From Lysobacterales bacterium (lineage in GTDB: Bacteria; Pseudomonadota; Gammaproteobacteria; Xanthomonadales; UBA2363), in NCBI GenBank assembly GCA_019634735.1, contig JAHCAT010000006.1, positions 153,457 to 217,456 on the forward strand: a DNA stretch of 64,000 bases, read 5' to 3'. Positions 37,873 through 45,562 of this stretch are shown here, one piece after another. The stretch's first letter is position 1, and every line of letters starts with the position of its first letter. The position numbers were made by a program, and so were the translations under genes. Under the pieces are notes generated by a model, which saw nothing but the letters and a program-made list of their open reading frames with translations, had not been told where the DNA came from and made no database searches.

Positions 37873-39714
37873 TCAGAACAGCAGGTTGATCACCGCGATC
37901 GTCACCAGCACGTGGGCCGCCGCCAGCGGCGCGCCCACCCGCAGCAGGTCGGACTGCCGGTAGGCACCGGGGCCGACGATCATGGCGATCGCCGGGTTGG
38001 TGACGGTGAAGTAGTTGTTGGAGGCCGCCACCGCAACCAGAAGGGCATAGGCCGCCGGCTGGCCGCCGGTGGCCAGCGCGGCATTGATCGCCAGCGGCAC
38101 CATCAGCACGGTGGCGCCGACATTGGACATGACCATGGCGAAGAATCCGGTCAGCACGACGATCAGCAACTGCACGCCCAGCGCCGGCCAGGCGCCGATG
38201 CCGCGCAGCAGCTCCTGCACCAGCCAGGCCGCGGCGCCGGTGGTCTCCAGCGCATAGCTGAGCGGGATCAGGCTGGCCAGCATGAACACGGTCTTCCAGT
38301 TGACCGCGCCATAGGCCTCCTCGACGCTCAGCACGCCGACCAGCATCATGCCGACGGCGCCGGCGAACAGCATCACCGGCAGGCGGTCGGCGCTGTACAG
38401 GGCGAAGCCGATCGCCAGCACGAACAGCGCCAGGGCGTGCCACAGCTTGTGCGGACGCGCCTCCTGCTTGGGGATGTCGGTGACCAGGACGAAGTCGTGG
38501 TTCTCGGCGGCGTGAGCGAGGTCGCGCCAGAAACCGTGAAACACCAGACAGTCGCCGGCCCGGATCGGCTCCTCGCGGACATCGCGGGTGATCACCGTGT
38601 CGCCCCGGCTGATCGCCAGCATGCTCAGCCCGAGGCGCTTGCGCAGGCGCAGCTCCGACTGCCGCTTGCCGATGAAGCGGCTGCCCGGCGGCACCACCGC
38701 CTCGGCGATGCCGGCGCGCGCCGGATTGAAGAAGTCGGCGAACTCGCGCAGCCGCGGTCGCAGGGTCAGGACGTTGTTCTCGGCGAACTTCTGGACCTGC
38801 TCGCGCGGCCCGAGCACGCCCAGCGCGGTACCGACCCAGATCATCTGGTCGGCCGGCGGCGCAAGGCGCGATTCCGAGCCGACCCGGATCGCCAGCACCA
38901 GGGGTGCGCCGTGCAGCTGCTCGGCCTCGACCACCGACATGCCGACCAGCGGGCTCTCGGCGGTGACCACCGCCTCGTGAATCTCGCCGGTCAGGCCATA
39001 GGCCTGCTCGAAATAGCTCTCGGTGCGGGCCGGCGTCGCCGCCGCGCTGCGCAGCCGCTCGGGCAGCAGGCGCGGCGCCACGAAGGTGTAGTAGGCGACG
39101 CCGGTGGCCAGCAGCGCCAGGCCGACCGGCAGCACCGCGAACATCGCGAACGGCGACAGCGCCGCGGCGCCGGAGGGCAGGTTGCGGTTGGCGCTGGTGA
39201 TCAGGTCGTTGAGGACGATCAGGGGCGACGATCCGACCATGGTCAGCGTGCCGCCAAGCGTGATGCAGCCGGCGACCGGCAGCAGCAGCTTGGCGATCGG
39301 CAGCCCGGTGCGCGCCGAGATGCGGCTGGCGACCGGCAGGAACAGCGCGACCGCCACGGGATTCTGGATGAATCCGGATACACCACCGGAAATGGCGGAG
39401 ATCAGCATGCCCAGGCGGCGCTCGATGCCGCCGGACAGGCGGATGATGAACTGCGCGGCATGCGCCATCACGCCGGCGCGCTCCAGCCCGGCGCCCATGA
39501 TCATGGTGGCGATCACGGCGAGCACGGCGTTCGAGGAGAACCCGGCGAACAGCTCGTCGTTCGGCACCAGGCCGAACAGTCCGAGCAGCACCAGGACCAG
39601 GGGCGCCACGACGTCGGCGCGGATCCATTCGCCGACGAACATCACCACGGTGAACAGCAGCAGGCCCAGGACCAGGAGCATGTCCGTGGTGAACAGCAGG
39701 CCGCCGCCGTCCAT
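37873..39714 (-). CDS. SLC13/DASS-family transporter with TrkA-C domains
   Basis: Sodium-coupled anion permease, 613 aa. Membrane halves at residues 10-200 and 410-613 surround a cytoplasmic part with two TrkA-C (RCK-C) domains (about 225-390: EAVVTAESPLVGMSVVEAE and RQSELRLRKRLGLSMLAISRG). Hairpin segments SGFIQNPVAVALFLP and VAASNNYFTVTNPAIAMIVG hold the conserved SNT/N-P motifs of the transport site. Substrates of TrkA-C members include sulfate and di/tricarboxylates; which applies here is unknown. It overlaps nothing and ends three bases before trmB's reading direction begins downstream. Convergent with the TonB receptor. Confidence 0.87.
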   Translation of the reverse strand: MDGGGLLFTTDMLLVLGLLLFTVVMFVGEWIRADVVAPLVLVLLGLFGLVPNDELFAGFSSNAVLAVIATMIMGAGLERAGVMAHAAQFIIRLSGGIERRLGMLISAISGGVSGFIQNPVAVALFLPVASRISARTGLPIAKLLLPVAGCITLGGTLTMVGSSPLIVLNDLITSANRNLPSGAAALSPFAMFAVLPVGLALLATGVAYYTFVAPRLLPERLRSAAATPARTESYFEQAYGLTGEIHEAVVTAESPLVGMSVVEAEQLHGAPLVLAIRVGSESRLAPPADQMIWVGTALGVLGPREQVQKFAENNVLTLRPRLREFADFFNPARAGIAEAVVPPGSRFIGKRQSELRLRKRLGLSMLAISRGDTVITRDVREEPIRAGDCLVFHGFWRDLAHAAENHDFVLVTDIPKQEARPHKLWHALALFVLAIGFALYSADRLPVMLFAGAVGMMLVGVLSVEEAYGAVNWKTVFMLASLIPLSYALETTGAAAWLVQELLRGIGAWPALGVQLLIVVLTGFFAMVMSNVGATVLMVPLAINAALATGGQPAAYALLVAVAASNNYFTVTNPAIAMIVGPGAYRQSDLLRVGAPLAAAHVLVTIAVINLLF

Positions 39715-39717
39715 GGC

Positions 39718-40455
39718 TCAGGGGTCCACGGCTTCGAAGATCAGGTCGACGACCGGGTGGCCCAGGCGCAGGCCGCGCTGTTCGAAGTGGGTCAGGGGCC
39801 GCCAGGCCGGCCGCGGACTCGCCTGCCCTGGCCCGGACAGGTTACGCCAGCCGGGCGCGGCCGCCATCACCTCGAGCATGTGCGCGGCATAGTCGGGCCA
39901 GTCGGTCGCCAGGTGCAGGCGGCCGCCGGCACGGACCCGGCTGCGCAGCAGGGCCACGAAGGCGGGCTGCACCAGGCGGCGCTTGTGGTGGCGCTTCTTC
40001 GGCCAGGGGTCGGGGAACCAGATGCGCACTTCGTCGAGGCTGTCCGGCGCGAGATTGTCGCGCAGCACCTCGACGGCATCGTGCTGAAGGATGCGGAGGT
40101 TGCGCAGTCCGGCCTGGCCGGCGCCGTTGAGCACCCGGCCGACCCCCGGGCCATGCACCTCGATGCCCAGGAAATCCCTGTGCGGTTCGCGCTGCGCGCA
40201 TTCCAGCAGCGCCTCGCCATTGCCGAAGCCGATCTCCAGGACCCGCGGCGCCGCCCGCCCGAACAGCCGGTCCAGGTCGAGTGGTCGCCCGGCGGGGTCG
40301 ATGCCCAGATTCGCCCAGTACAGGTCGAAGCCGCGCTGCTGGGCCGGTGTCATGCGCCCCTGGCGGAGCACGAAGCTGCGCAGCGGGCGGGCGCCCGTCC
40401 CGGGTGGTGCCGTCCCAGCCACCTCCGTTACGTCGCTGGCCGGGCTGCCGCTCAC
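39718..40455 (-). CDS. trmB: tRNA (guanine-46-N7)-methyltransferase
   Basis: SAM-dependent enzyme that makes m7G46 in tRNA, 245 aa. The N-terminal [16 protein letters not shown] is diagnostic for TrmB. The SAM site is [12 protein letters not shown], and [15 protein letters not shown] is the conserved tRNA-binding signature. The GTG at 40455 overlaps the thiG stop (GTGA) and gives the complete N-terminus, so it is preferred to the internal ATG in QGRM. The thiS-thiG-trmB order is conserved in Xanthomonadales. Confidence 0.95.
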   Translation of the reverse strand: MSGSPASDVTEVAGTAPPGTGARPLRSFVLRQGRMTPAQQRGFDLYWANLGIDPAGRPLDLDRLFGRAAPRVLEIGFGNGEALLECAQREPHRDFLGIEVHGPGVGRVLNGAGQAGLRNLRILQHDAVEVLRDNLAPDSLDEVRIWFPDPWPKKRHHKRRLVQPAFVALLRSRVRAGGRLHLATDWPDYAAHMLEVMAAAPGWRNLSGPGQASPRPAWRPLTHFEQRGLRLGHPVVDLIFEAVDP

Positions 40456-41261
40456 CCGATCAATCCGTCGACCGGCGAGGAGGCACTGGCATGGCGCCGG
40501 CGCGGGATGCGGCCGGCCAGGAAGGCGTCGCGGCCGGCCTCGACCGCCAGGCGCATGGCCCGCGCCATGCGCACCGGATCGCGGGCACCGGCGATGGCGG
40601 TGTTCATCAGCACGCCGTCGCAGCCCAGCTCCATGGCGATCGCGGCATCGGACGCCGTGCCGACCCCGGCGTCGACCAGCACCGGCACCCGGGCGTTCTC
40701 GACGATCTCCAGCAGGCTCCAACGGTTCTGGATGCCCAGGCCGGAGCCGATCGGCGCGGCCAGCGGCATCACCGCGACCGCGCCGAGTTCCTCGTAGCGA
40801 CGCGCCAGGACCGGGTCGTCGCTGCAATAGACCATCACCTGGAAGCCATCCCTGACCAGGATCTCGGTGGCTTTCACGGTCTCGACCACATCCGGGTACA
40901 GGGTGGTGCGGTCGCCCAGCACCTCCAGCTTGACCAGGCTGTGGCCATCGAGCAGCTCGCGCGCCAGGCGCAGCGTGCGCACCGCATCGTCGGCGCTGTA
41001 GCAGCCGGCGGTGTTGGGCAGGATGGTGTAGCGGTCCGGCGGCAGCACGTCGAGCAGGTTCGGCTGCGAGGGATCCTGGCCGATGTTGCTGCGCCTGATC
41101 GCGACCGTGACGATCTGCGCGCCGGCCGCCTCGGTGGCGCGCGCGGTCTCGTCCAGGTCCTTGTACTTGCCGGTACCGGTGAGCAGCCGCGAGCCGTAGC
41201 TGCGCCCGGCGATCACCAGGGCGTCGTCGGAGGCCGCCACCTCAACCGCCGCCGATGGCAT
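40452..41261 (-). CDS. thiG: Thiazole synthase
   Basis: TIM-barrel enzyme forming the thiazole phosphate of thiamin from deoxyxylulose phosphate, dehydroglycine and ThiS thiocarboxylate, 269 aa. Markers: [20 protein letters not shown], the Schiff-base lysine in [23 protein letters not shown] and [21 protein letters not shown] with VLMNTAIA. The ATG at 41261 overlaps the end of thiS by 20 bases and has an in-gene Shine-Dalgarno GAGGTGG, so translation is coupled; a GTG at 41240 is the alternative start. The stop overlaps trmB. Confidence 0.95.
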   Translation of the reverse strand: MPSAAVEVAASDDALVIAGRSYGSRLLTGTGKYKDLDETARATEAAGAQIVTVAIRRSNIGQDPSQPNLLDVLPPDRYTILPNTAGCYSADDAVRTLRLARELLDGHSLVKLEVLGDRTTLYPDVVETVKATEILVRDGFQVMVYCSDDPVLARRYEELGAVAVMPLAAPIGSGLGIQNRWSLLEIVENARVPVLVDAGVGTASDAAIAMELGCDGVLMNTAIAGARDPVRMARAMRLAVEAGRDAFLAGRIPRRRHASASSPVDGLIG

Positions 41262-41442
41262 GGACCACCTCGACGCGATCGCCGGGCGCCAGGCACTGCT
41301 GGTCGTGGCGGCTGCGCGGAACGATGCTGCGGTTGAGCTCGACGGCGACCCGACGGTCGGCGAGTCCGGTGGCGGCCAGGAGATCGGCCACCGTGGCCGC
41401 TTCCGCGAGCCGCAACGGTTCTCCGTTGAAGACGATTTCCAT
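41242..41442 (-). CDS. thiS: Sulfur carrier protein ThiS
   Basis: Ubiquitin-fold sulfur carrier, 66 aa, ending in the required diglycine (HAIGGG with one extra glycine). The C-terminal glycine is adenylated by ThiF and converted to thiocarboxylate, the sulfur donor for ThiG. It begins [11 protein letters not shown], a standard ThiS start. A TACAAT box ends only six bases before the ATG, leaving no room for a Shine-Dalgarno, so the mRNA may be leaderless. No TPP riboswitch motif is visible in the 330 bases upstream. Confidence 0.93.
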   Translation of the reverse strand: MEIVFNGEPLRLAEAATVADLLAATGLADRRVAVELNRSIVPRSRHDQQCLAPGDRVEVVHAIGGG

Positions 41443-41775
41443 GCGGGGATTGTACCCCCCGCCGCGGACCGGCGGGTCCGCGGGCCGGCATCCGGCCAGG
41501 GCGACCGCGCAACCCGCACGCGATGCCCTGGCCGTATCGGTCCCGGGCCCGCGCGTCCCCGCGCCGGGACGGCGGCGACCCAGCTAGGATGGCCGCGCGC
41601 AGGGCCGGACCGGGATGTCCGGACGGTCCTCCGGCCAGGGATGGCCGCGGCCGGGGACGGCGCCCGCGCAGGACCGGTCGTGGCGCGCGAGCCCGACCCG
41701 GGCCTGAGCGAAACGGGCCGATCGCCCAGGAGGGGCGGGGCGGCACGACACCCACATCATCATGGAGGGAGCATC
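41443..41775. other. Divergent gap between thiS and mscL
   Basis: No gene. On the minus strand a TACAAT -10-like box at 41449-41454 sits just before the thiS ATG. The rest is very GC-rich with short inverted repeats (GCGGACC/GGTCCGC near 41463-41480). An mscL promoter should lie in the last 100 bases, but nothing matches well. Confidence 0.35.
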
Positions 41776-42192
41776 GTGTTCAAGGAGTTCAGGGAATTCG
41801 CGGTCAAGGGCAACGTCCTCGACCTGGCCACCGGTTTCATCATGGGTGCGGCGTTCACCGCGATCGTCAGCTCGCTGGTCGACCACGTGATCATGCCGCC
41901 GATCGGCCTGGTGCTCGGCAACATCGACTTCAGCGAGCTGTTCGTCAATCTGTCCGGAACCGACTACGCGACCCTGTCCGCCGCGCAGGAGGCCGGCGCG
42001 CCGGTGATCGCCTACGGCCTGTTCATCAACGCCGTGATCAAGTTCGTGATCGTCGCCTTCGTGCTGTTCCTGCTGATCCGGCAGGCCAACCGCTTCAAGC
42101 GCAAGGAAGAGGCGGCACCGGCCGCGCCGCCCGCAGAGCAGGTGCTGCTTGCGGAGATCCGCGACCTGCTGCGGCAACAGCGGGGCCAATAG
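41776..42192 (+). CDS. mscL: Large-conductance mechanosensitive channel MscL
   Basis: Homopentameric osmotic safety valve of the inner membrane, 138 aa. The amphipathic N-terminus [19 protein letters not shown] and pore helix TM1 ([22 protein letters not shown]) are textbook; TM2 is at about 78-102 ([20 protein letters not shown]), followed by the charged RKEE cluster and a C-terminal helical bundle. The start is a GTG with GGAGGGA upstream. It is the last chromosomal gene before the tRNA-Gly attachment site. Confidence 0.95.
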   Translation: MFKEFREFAVKGNVLDLATGFIMGAAFTAIVSSLVDHVIMPPIGLVLGNIDFSELFVNLSGTDYATLSAAQEAGAPVIAYGLFINAVIKFVIVAFVLFLLIRQANRFKRKEEAAPAAPPAEQVLLAEIRDLLRQQRGQ

Positions 42193-42290
42193 CGCATCGG
42201 CAGGTCGGGCGGCGGCGTCCAGGGCTGCCCCCCGGCCCGCCACGGGAACACGTGACGACGCGGCACCGCCGCCGCTAGAATCGACGGCGC

Positions 42291-42364
42291 GCGGGTGTAG
42301 CTCAATGGTAGAGCAGAAGCTTCCCAAGCTTACGACGAGGGTTCGATTCCCTTCACCCGCTCCA
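42291..42364 (+). tRNA. tRNA-Gly (anticodon CCC)
   Basis: 74 bases including encoded CCA. Seven-base acceptor arms GCGGGTG and CACCCGC, D-arm GCTC/GAGC, anticodon loop TTCCCAA giving CCC, and T-arm GAGGG/CCCTT with TTCGATT. It is similar to the glyU-type tRNA of enterobacteria. Its 3' end forms attL of the integrated element, which regenerates an intact gene on insertion. Confidence 0.96.
42341..42364 (+). other. Probable attL of the ICE (3' end of tRNA-Gly)
   Basis: ICEclc-type integrases recombine at the last roughly 18 bases of a tRNA-Gly gene, here within GTTCGATT...CGCTCCA. The integrase gene starts 238 bases downstream on the same strand, the normal spacing. The matching attR copy should lie beyond the right edge of the window; it is not seen inside. 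Confidence 0.8.
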
Positions 42365-42378
42365 CTGCATCATTCTGC

Positions 42379-42507
42379 GGACTTCCGCAGAAGTCCAAGA
42401 GAGTCTGCAAGTCGTTGCCACACAAGGACTTTTCCTCTCTTTGACGTTCTGCCGCGGTCCACTGCGATCCGCCTACAGCCAGGACTTTTAAGTCCACAAA
42501 CAAGTCC
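42379..42507. promoter_or_regulatory. AAGTCC/GGACTT hexamer cluster between attL and int
   Basis: Six copies of the hexamer AAGTCC or its complement GGACTT within 130 bases: 42379, 42391, 42426, 42482, 42490 and 42502. Four form two inverted pairs: GGACTTC/GAAGTCC with a four-base loop (42379-42396) and GGACTT/AAGTCC with a two-base loop (42482-42495). Spacing and position fit arm-type binding sites for the integrase or an excisionase, and possibly control of the int promoter. Confidence 0.5.
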
Positions 42508-42602
42508 ATTTTTGCGGGCGCGGCTGATTCCGGATTGTTGATGGAGGGGCGAGGTCGACGTGACCAGCATCTGGTTCCTGACTCATGTTCAGGAGCAAGA
42601 GC

Positions 42603-44456
42603 ATGGCACTCTCAGACCTGGCCGTTCGACAGGCCAAGGCAACTGGCAAGGCATACACCCTCCCTGACTTGGATGGCCTCTCCCTGGCCGTCACGGCTGC
42701 AGGGGGCAGGACTTGGCACTTCCGCTACTACTGGGCGGGCAAGCAGAAGCGGATGTCGCTCGGCACCTACCCGGAGGTGACGCTTCGCGAGGCCCGCAGC
42801 CTGCGCGACGAAGCGCGCGCCCTGCTGGCCAAAGGCACCAATCCTCGCGTTCACCGCAAGCAGAAGCGCACCGCTGTCCGGCTCGCCGACGAAAACACCT
42901 TCGAGGCGGTGTATCGCAAGTGGCTCAAGCATCGCGGGCTCAGCCTCAAGGAAGGCCGGCAGACGACCCTTTCGATACTTCCGCGCATCTTCGACAAGGA
43001 TGTGCTGCCCGCCTTGGGCAAGCGGTCGGTCTATGAGATCAAGCGTCCCGACCTCTTGGAGGTGATTGCCAAGATCGAGAAGCGCAGGGCGCTCTCCGTC
43101 GCCGAGAAAGTCAGGACGTGGTTCAACCAACTGTTCCGCTACGCGCTGGTGATCGTGCCGGGCCTGGAGCAGAACCCTGCCTCCGATCTCGATGTGGTGG
43201 CGCTGCCGCTGCCACCCGTCAACCACAACCCGTTCCTGCGCATGGCCGAGCTGCCGAAGCTGTTGCAGCGGCTGCGCAGCTATCGCGGCAGGCGGCAGAC
43301 CCAGCTCGGGCTGCGGCTGTTGCTGCTGACCGGCGTGCGAACCGGCGAGCTGCGACAGGCGATGCCGGATCAATTCGATCTGGACCGTGGGTTGTGGATC
43401 ATCCCGCCCGACGTCGTGAAGCAACTCCAGTTGGATATGCGCAAGAAGCGGCAGCAGCCGAAGGACATCCCGCCCTACATCGTGCCTTTGTCGATTCAGG
43501 CCATGGAGATCGTCCGGCACCTGCTTGATGAGTTCAAGCCGGCCCAGCGCTACCTGTTCCGGCACGACAGCGACTTGAAGAAGCGCATCAGCGAGAACAC
43601 GCTCAATGGTGCCCTCAAGCGCATGGGCTATCAGGAACGCCTGACCGGACACGGCATCCGCGGCACGATGTCCACTGCGCTCAACGAGATCGGCTACCCG
43701 AAGGTCTGGGTGGATGCACAGCTCTCGCATGTCGATCCCAACAAGGTCAGCGCGACCTACAACCATGCCGAGTACGTGGAGCAGCGTCGCCGCATGATGC
43801 AGGACTGGGCCGATCGGCTCGACCTCTTCGAGCAGAACCAGGTCGAGGCGGCCAGCATGCCGCTCACCGTGCATCTGGAAGGCGTGCCCGCGTTCCCGAA
43901 TGAGCAAACCGCAAGCGCACCCTCCACGCCGGTTGCCGCTTCGCCAATCCTGCTCGTGACGAAGCCGGGTGACGCCATGCCGTTGGTTTCTGCCGCCGCA
44001 CATCGGCTGCCGGCGGTTCCGCCCCCTCGATCGGCCGCGCCGCTGGTGCCTTCGGACATTCAGCGCGAGAGGATGGAACTGTTCGATGTCTTCGAAGCGT
44101 CGCACAACCTTCCCGTCGCGGCGTTTGCCAAGATGGCGGGCAAGTCCCGCAGGTGGATCAGCTACGAGATCAAGGCGGGCAACTTGCTGGCGTTGAACGT
44201 GGGCAACCGCGGCCAGCGCGTGCCGGATTGGCATCTCGACCCACTCAAACACGAGCTGATCCAGTCCGTCCTCAAGCTGACCAGGGGTGCGGACCCTTGG
44301 CAGATCTACCATGCACTGCTGCAGCCGCGCTCGATGCTGCGGGGGCGTTCGGCACTGGAGGGCGTGACGGCCAGCAATCTCGACAAGCTCGTCATGGCAG
44401 TGAGCACAGCCGTGAAGGAAAGCGAATGGATCCCGCCGCGAGTCGGGGTCGCCTAG
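42603..44456 (+). CDS. int: ICE tyrosine integrase (IntB13-type, tRNA-Gly-targeting) with C-terminal extension
   Basis: Site-specific recombinase, 617 aa, close in size to the ICEclc integrase. N-terminal DUF4102 arm-binding domain (1-85, ALSDLAVRQAKATGKAYTL), core-binding domain (95-195) and catalytic domain (210-400) with R246 (TGVRTGEL), H350 and R353 (GHGIRGTM), H376 (LSHVDPNK) and nucleophile Y386 (YNHAEY). About 200 more residues follow: a Pro/Ala linker, an HTH-like segment (PVAAFAKMAGKSRRWISYEI) and a helical end. The ATG at 42603 has AGGAG upstream; ATG 42585 is less likely. It integrates and excises the element at tRNA-Gly. Confidence 0.92.
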   Translation: MALSDLAVRQAKATGKAYTLPDLDGLSLAVTAAGGRTWHFRYYWAGKQKRMSLGTYPEVTLREARSLRDEARALLAKGTNPRVHRKQKRTAVRLADENTFEAVYRKWLKHRGLSLKEGRQTTLSILPRIFDKDVLPALGKRSVYEIKRPDLLEVIAKIEKRRALSVAEKVRTWFNQLFRYALVIVPGLEQNPASDLDVVALPLPPVNHNPFLRMAELPKLLQRLRSYRGRRQTQLGLRLLLLTGVRTGELRQAMPDQFDLDRGLWIIPPDVVKQLQLDMRKKRQQPKDIPPYIVPLSIQAMEIVRHLLDEFKPAQRYLFRHDSDLKKRISENTLNGALKRMGYQERLTGHGIRGTMSTALNEIGYPKVWVDAQLSHVDPNKVSATYNHAEYVEQRRRMMQDWADRLDLFEQNQVEAASMPLTVHLEGVPAFPNEQTASAPSTPVAASPILLVTKPGDAMPLVSAAAHRLPAVPPPRSAAPLVPSDIQRERMELFDVFEASHNLPVAAFAKMAGKSRRWISYEIKAGNLLALNVGNRGQRVPDWHLDPLKHELIQSVLKLTRGADPWQIYHALLQPRSMLRGRSALEGVTASNLDKLVMAVSTAVKESEWIPPRVGVA

Positions 44457-44503
44457 CAGCAGGAATGCGGGATCGTGGCGAAACCGCGATTCCCGCGCGT
44501 CTG

Positions 44504-45130
44504 TCAGGACACCAGGCGCGCGCGGCGGGCGAATCTTGCCTGGGTGTCCGACAAGGAAGCGTTGCGGCGCAGCAGGTAAGCCATCACGATCGTTGGTGCG
44601 CCGGCCAGCGGCCGCACGGCGATGCCTCGGCGTAGGTAGCTCGCCAGTCTCGCGGCAGGCGCAATGGCGATCCCGTACCCGGCGGCAACCAGCGTCATCG
44701 CCACATCGAATGTCTCCACCGTTTGCTCCCGCTCCTGCAGCGCGTTCTCGAACACGCGCTGCACGGTCATGCGCCATGGTTCATCGGCCGTGGACTGCGA
44801 GCAGATCAAGGGCTGCTTGAGCACTTCCTCGCACGGCACTTCACGGTAGGCCAGCAGGTGGGAGCGCTTGGCCACGGCGACCGCCAGCGTGTCATGCCAC
44901 AGCGGCTCGCATACCCAGCCAGGCCACTGCCGGGCAACCGCAGACAAGGCGAAATCGAAGCCGTCGCCCGGCAGCTCCGCGCCTCGAACGGGATCTGTCC
45001 ATCCGGCCAGGACGGCATGAGTCTCCGGCTCTTCGGCACGCTGCAGGGCGAGCACGTCGGCGAGCTGGGGAGGCACCCATTCGCCGAGGACGGCCATGCG
45101 AATTTCGGCGGTGATGTCACTCGATTCCAC
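44504..45130 (-). CDS. LysR-type effector-binding domain without DNA-binding domain
   Basis: About 208 aa forming a complete LysR substrate-binding fold (AEIRMAVLGEWVPPQLADVL; GDGFDFALSAVARQWPGW; VAAGYGIAIAPAARLASYL) but no winged-helix N-terminus. No HTH is encoded in any frame upstream, where the divergent XRE gene begins. I place the start at the GTG with GGGGGAG six bases upstream; an in-frame ATG at 45280 would overlap the XRE gene. Either a decayed LysR regulator or a free ligand-sensing domain acting on another protein. Convergent with int. Confidence 0.7.
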   Translation of the reverse strand: MESSDITAEIRMAVLGEWVPPQLADVLALQRAEEPETHAVLAGWTDPVRGAELPGDGFDFALSAVARQWPGWVCEPLWHDTLAVAVAKRSHLLAYREVPCEEVLKQPLICSQSTADEPWRMTVQRVFENALQEREQTVETFDVAMTLVAAGYGIAIAPAARLASYLRRGIAVRPLAGAPTIVMAYLLRRNASLSDTQARFARRARLVS

Positions 45131-45230
45131 GTCCAGCTCCCCCCAGGCGGTGAACTCGTGGCAACTGATCTCGAAGCCGTTGAATGAGTTAAGTTTAACG
45201 TGGTTTAAATCGTGACTGTGTTCGACGCTC
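45131..45230. promoter_or_regulatory. Divergent control region of the LysR-domain and XRE genes
   Basis: An AT-rich patch at 45190-45212 in GC-rich surroundings carries GTTTAA twice, ten bases apart (in AGTTTAACGTGGTTTAAAT), one helical turn. This is the natural operator position for the XRE protein encoded to the right. No strong sigma-70 match is obvious. Confidence 0.4.
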
Positions 45231-45536
45231 TTGGCAATGCCAAAGCGTTCGATCCAAAGGGGCCGCCCCACCGGCACCACTACCTACGAAGCGGAACCAG
45301 CCATCGCGTTTGGGGCTGCCGTGCGGGAAGAAAGAACCAACCAGGGTATCGCTCAGGAAACGCTGGCTCACATGGCCGGCATCGAGCGGTCTCACATGGG
45401 CAAGATCGAGCGCGGCGAGCATGTCCCCACGCTCCCCCTCATCCTCAAGATCGCCCGTGCGCTGAAATGCAGTTCCGCCCACTTGATGACTCTGACCGAA
45501 GCCAAGCTGGCAGAGTCGGCCCCATCCGCGGATTGA
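45231..45536 (+). CDS. XRE-family HTH regulator
   Basis: Small cro/cI-type DNA-binding protein, 101 aa. The HTH_3 domain occupies about residues 25-85 (FGAAVREERTNQGIAQETLAHMAGIERSHMGKIERGEHVPTLPLILKIARAL, with turns at each motif boundary). TTG at 45231 or ATG at 45237 can start it; neither has a clear Shine-Dalgarno. Similar regulators stand beside int and the relaxase gene in ICEs of this family and probably repress transfer or integrase functions; that role is inferred from position. Convergent with the relaxase gene, 26 bases apart. Confidence 0.85.
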   Translation: MAMPKRSIQRGRPTGTTTYEAEPAIAFGAAVREERTNQGIAQETLAHMAGIERSHMGKIERGEHVPTLPLILKIARALKCSSAHLMTLTEAKLAESAPSAD

Positions 45537-45562
45537 AGCCGGCCTGCGCAGCGGCCGCACGG

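Noticed and set aside
41443..41775. TPP riboswitch before thiS
   Set aside because: No CTGAGA/ACCTGA-type core is found, and a -10-like box lies directly at the ATG.
42370..42570. Small minus-strand frame between tRNA-Gly and int
   Set aside because: It lies across the AAGTCC repeat cluster and shows no protein-like features; the interval is better read as att/regulatory DNA.
45130..45280. Full-length LysR regulator starting at the ATG at 45280
   Set aside because: The extra residues do not form a winged helix and would overlap the divergent XRE start; the GTG with a good Shine-Dalgarno at 45130 fits the domain boundary.
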